The notes under the pieces are model-generated. The model was given only the letters and a program-made list of their open reading frames with translations, was not told the DNA's origin and ran no database searches. From Pseudopedobacter sp038237895 (GTDB taxonomy: Bacteria > Bacteroidota > Bacteroidia > Sphingobacteriales > Sphingobacteriaceae), in contig JBBRYE010000076.1 in NCBI GenBank assembly GCA_038237895.1, forward strand, positions 1 through 17,452: 17,452 nt of DNA, given 5' to 3'. Position numbers and translations under genes: made by a program. Positions within the stretch are counted from its first letter, which is position 1, and every line of letters begins with the position of its first letter. Of this stretch, positions 14,990-17,452 are shown piece after piece.

Positions 14990-16204
14990 ATGGCAAAAAA
15001 CGGCAAAGCCGCACTAGGTTTCATCTTTATTACTTTATTGATTGATGTTACAGGATTAGGAATAATTATCCCGGTTTTACCAACCTTAATTGCAGAATTA
15101 ATACATGGAAATTTAAGTGACGCCGCTAGTTACGGTGGATGGTTAACTTTTGCATATGCTATTATGCAGTTTGTATGTGCACCAATTTTAGGAAATTTAA
15201 GTGATCGCTTTGGCAGACGACCAGTTTTATTATTCTCTTTGCTTGGCTTTGGTATTGATTATCTTTTTTTAGCCTTTGCTCCTACTATTTGGTGGTTATT
15301 TGTTGGAAGAATTATAGCTGGAATTACTGGTGCAAGTTTTACAACTGCATCAGCCTACATTGCAGATATTAGCACTCCAGATAAAAGAGCTCAAAATTTT
15401 GGCATTTTAGGTGCTGCCTTTGGACTTGGATTTATATTAGGACCTGTTTTAGGTGGTGTTTTAGGTCAATTTGGTTCTAGAATTCCATTTTTCGCCGCCG
15501 CAGGATTAAGCCTTCTGAATACCCTTTATGGATATTTTGTATTACCAGAATCACTACCTGTTGAAAAAAGAAGACCTTTTGAATTAAAAAGGGCAAATCC
15601 TTTAGGTTCTCTTTTGCAATTGAAAAAATATCCGGCAATGGGTGGTTTAATTATCGTATTGATTTTGATGTATACCGCTATGAACGGCTTACAGAGTACT
15701 TGGGCTTACTATGGAATGGAAAAGTTTAGTTGGAATGAGGCTTGGGTTGGCTATTCTTTAGGATTTATTGGATTGATGATTGGCGTTGTGCAAGTAGGAA
15801 TTATTCGTTGGGCTATTCCAAAATTTGGTCAAAATAAAAGTCTTTATATAGGTTTAGCTTTTTACAGCTTAGGTTTATTACTTTTTGCGTTTGCACCTAG
15901 TGGATTTTGGATGTTTATATTTATTATCCCTTATTCTTTAGGAGGGATTGCCGGGCCAGCCTTACAAAGTATTATTAGTGGTTTTGCCCCAGCAAATGAA
16001 CAGGGAGAAATACAAGGCGCTTTAACTAGTTTAATGAGTGCAACAACCATTTTTGCCCCACCAATAATGACAACCATTTTTGCTTACTTTACAGATAAAA
16101 ATAATCCTATACTATTTCCTGGTGCTCCATTTTTATTAAGTGCTATTTTAGTTTTTATATCTGTTTTTTTAGCTATGAAAAGTTTAAAGCCAAAAATGAG
16201 TTAG
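14990..16204 (+). CDS. MFS transporter, TetA (DHA1)-like
   Basis: This 404-residue inner-membrane protein is of the major facilitator superfamily, with about 12 transmembrane helices in two halves. It resembles the tetracycline-resistance (TCR/DHA1) subfamily of proton antiporters. Family motifs: the first-helix LLIDVTGLGIIIPVLP (16-31), motif A GNLSDRFGRRPVLL (68-81) between helices 2 and 3, motif B around Arg107 in GRIIAGITGA, and the antiporter motif C, GFILGPVLGG (147-156), in helix 5. The length is that of intact TetA-like proteins. Many chromosomal members of this group in Bacteroidota have unknown substrates, so tetracycline export should not be assumed. It starts 40 bases after the lipoprotein gene, with no terminator seen between them. 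Confidence 0.92.
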   Translation: MAKNGKAALGFIFITLLIDVTGLGIIIPVLPTLIAELIHGNLSDAASYGGWLTFAYAIMQFVCAPILGNLSDRFGRRPVLLFSLLGFGIDYLFLAFAPTIWWLFVGRIIAGITGASFTTASAYIADISTPDKRAQNFGILGAAFGLGFILGPVLGGVLGQFGSRIPFFAAAGLSLLNTLYGYFVLPESLPVEKRRPFELKRANPLGSLLQLKKYPAMGGLIIVLILMYTAMNGLQSTWAYYGMEKFSWNEAWVGYSLGFIGLMIGVVQVGIIRWAIPKFGQNKSLYIGLAFYSLGLLLFAFAPSGFWMFIFIIPYSLGGIAGPALQSIISGFAPANEQGEIQGALTSLMSATTIFAPPIMTTIFAYFTDKNNPILFPGAPFLLSAILVFISVFLAMKSLKPKMS

Positions 16205-16280
16205 ATGATAGGTAAATCGCTTTTCAAAACTTTTTAAGTTAGGTAATAAACTATTTACCTTAAAAAAAACCAAACGAGTT

Positions 16281-16288
16281 TATCTTTG
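16281..16288 (+). promoter_or_regulatory. Candidate -7 promoter element, TATCTTTG
   Basis: This is an exact TAnnTTTG match 11 bases before the ATG of the second MFS gene, in the 95-base gap after the first one. It would give a leader of only several bases. The -33 region is A-rich with no clear TTG. Confidence 0.5.
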
Positions 16289-16299
16289 TCTTTTCTATA

Positions 16300-17452
16300 A
16301 TGGCAAAAGGAAACATATCAGTTATTTTTAAGTCTTTAGAGTCTCGTAATTTTAAACTTTATTTTGCCGGGCAATCAATTTCATTGATTGGTACATGGAT
16401 GCAAAGATTAGCAGTAAGTTGGTTAATTTATGATATTACCCATTCTGCTTTTCTTTTGGGTTTGGTAATGTTTGCTGGTCAAATTCCTGCATTAATTTTT
16501 TCGCCATACGGAGGTGCACTTACTGATAGGCACAGTAGATATAAAATATTATTAATTACTCAGATTGCATCAATGATACAAGCCGGATTGCTGGCTTTGA
16601 TTATTTTAGGTGGCTATTACAGCACTACAGGAGTACTTTTACTAAGTGTTATCTTGGGTTGTATTAATGCGTTTGATATACCATCTCGTCAATCTTTAAT
16701 GATTGAATTAATTGATGATAAAAAAGATTTACCCAACGCTATTGCGTTAAACTCTAGCATGGTAAATTTAGCAAGGCTAATTGGACCTGTAGTTGCTGGA
16801 TTATTAATTAATTGGGTTGGAGAAGGAATGTGTTTTCTAATTAATACCATTTCATTTATACCGGTTATAGGCTCTTTACTACTTATAAAAATAAAACCAA
16901 AACAAATTGAAAAAGCCACTACCAATGTTTGGGAGGGTTTAAAAGAAGGTTATTCTTATTTAAGAACAAAACCTGATTTAACCTTAATGATTATTTTAAT
17001 GGCTTGCATTAGTTTTTCTTTGATGCCAATTATCACTTTACTCCCTATTTTCGCAAAAGACATATTTAAAGGTAACGCAGCAACACTAAGTTATTTAGAA
17101 GGAGCTATTGGACTAGGTGCTTTAGGCGGAGCTATATTTTTAGCAGGAGCAAAAAAAATAAAAAATTTACCTAAAACAATCGTTTTTTCCATATTCATAT
17201 TTGCAGGTAGCTTATTGTTATTTTCATTTATTTCTTGGCTTAGTTTAAGTTTATTCTTCTTACTAATTGCAGGTGTTGGACAAATGATACAAATCTCTGG
17301 CTCAAACAGTTTTATCCAAACTCATGTAGATGATAAAATGAGAGGAAGAGTTATTAGCTATTATGCGATGGCTTTTCAAGGTATGATGCCAATTGGAAGT
17401 TTTATAGCCGGTTTTTCTGCCAATCATATTGGTGCACAAAATACTGTAATCA
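16300..17452 (+). CDS. MFS transporter, EntS/MFS_3-like (cut by window edge)
   Basis: This is a plus-strand reading frame open to the end of the window, with 384 codons visible and no internal stop. The protein begins MAKGNISVIFKSLESRNFKL, then YFAGQSISLIGTWMQRLAVSWLIYD, the hallmark opening of the MFS_3/EntS-like exporter group. The cytoplasmic loop GGALTDRHSRYKILL is its motif A, and NAFDIPSRQSLMIELI plus NSSMVNLARLIGPVVAG are typical of the fourth and fifth helices. The later part includes MRGRVISYYAMAFQGMMPIGS, also a family feature. Members export siderophores or drugs, or have unknown roles; the substrate here is unknown. The ATG is the first in frame after a TAA at 16261. The C-terminus lies beyond the window, so this is a sequence-edge partial, not a broken gene. 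Confidence 0.88.
   Translation, partial: MAKGNISVIFKSLESRNFKLYFAGQSISLIGTWMQRLAVSWLIYDITHSAFLLGLVMFAGQIPALIFSPYGGALTDRHSRYKILLITQIASMIQAGLLALIILGGYYSTTGVLLLSVILGCINAFDIPSRQSLMIELIDDKKDLPNAIALNSSMVNLARLIGPVVAGLLINWVGEGMCFLINTISFIPVIGSLLLIKIKPKQIEKATTNVWEGLKEGYSYLRTKPDLTLMIILMACISFSLMPIITLLPIFAKDIFKGNAATLSYLEGAIGLGALGGAIFLAGAKKIKNLPKTIVFSIFIFAGSLLLFSFISWLSLSLFFLLIAGVGQMIQISGSNSFIQTHVDDKMRGRVISYYAMAFQGMMPIGSFIAGFSANHIGAQNTVI

Noticed and set aside
16241..16260. Inverted repeat AGGTAA / TTACCT between the two MFS genes, considered as a terminator
   Set aside because: The stem is only 6 bp and is followed by an A-run, not a T-run, on the plus strand, so it cannot be an intrinsic terminator for the first MFS gene. 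It is too weak to call an operator.
16689..16925. A 78-codon minus-strand reading frame inside the second MFS gene
   Set aside because: It is antisense to an intact, recognisable transporter frame and is most likely a by-product of that coding sequence.

Overview
The window is AT-rich DNA that reads as a chromosomal, mostly housekeeping segment from a Bacteroidota bacterium, most likely near Pedobacter in the Sphingobacteriaceae. The placement is inferred from several things: a PorV/PorQ-type outer-membrane protein, Sec signal peptides that end in Ala-Gln, lipoproteins, start codons without Shine-Dalgarno sequences, and five exact copies of the Bacteroidota -7 promoter element TAnnTTTG just upstream of genes. 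I see no tRNA, rRNA, CRISPR array, insertion sequence or phage gene. No gene-free stretch exceeds 300 bases; the longest is 248 bases, at 5310-5557.

Layout. At the left (14-508) is a small exported protein with a PepSY-like look. It converges on a glycogen branching enzyme gene (glgB, minus strand), and a perfect 16-bp two-way terminator lies between them. Upstream of glgB, also on the minus strand, is a cytoplasmic GH31 alpha-glucosidase with its own terminator, so the two alpha-glucan genes look like separate transcripts. Plus-strand genes follow: a LuxE-like acyl-protein synthetase, a 59-residue protein resembling Bacteroidota type II antitoxins, and an unrecognised exported protein. The antitoxin-like gene has only a seven-codon remnant where its toxin gene would start. 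These converge on tyrS (minus strand). Divergent from tyrS is a tight three-gene unit at 8819-10839: an AcpH-like hydrolase, a PorV/PorQ-family barrel protein and a SemiSWEET sugar transporter. That unit overlaps tail to tail with a lipoprotein L,D-transpeptidase (minus strand). The rightmost plus-strand block holds a short ribosome hibernation factor with a terminator, gpmI with a GTG start, a lipoprotein that overlaps gpmI by one base, a TetA-like MFS transporter, and an EntS-like MFS transporter that runs off the right edge.

How the genes fit together. GlgB, GH31, GpmI and SemiSWEET all touch carbohydrate handling but are not one operon. The L,D-transpeptidase, PorV-like protein and lipoproteins belong to the cell envelope. 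TyrS and the HPF-like protein belong to translation. I do not see a clear new multi-gene system. The best leads are the orphan antitoxin with its vestigial toxin start, the promoter elements only 2-11 bases from start codons (implying leaderless or near-leaderless mRNAs), the oppositely charged N-terminal tails on GlgB and GH31, and the AcpH-like/PorV-like/SemiSWEET unit.
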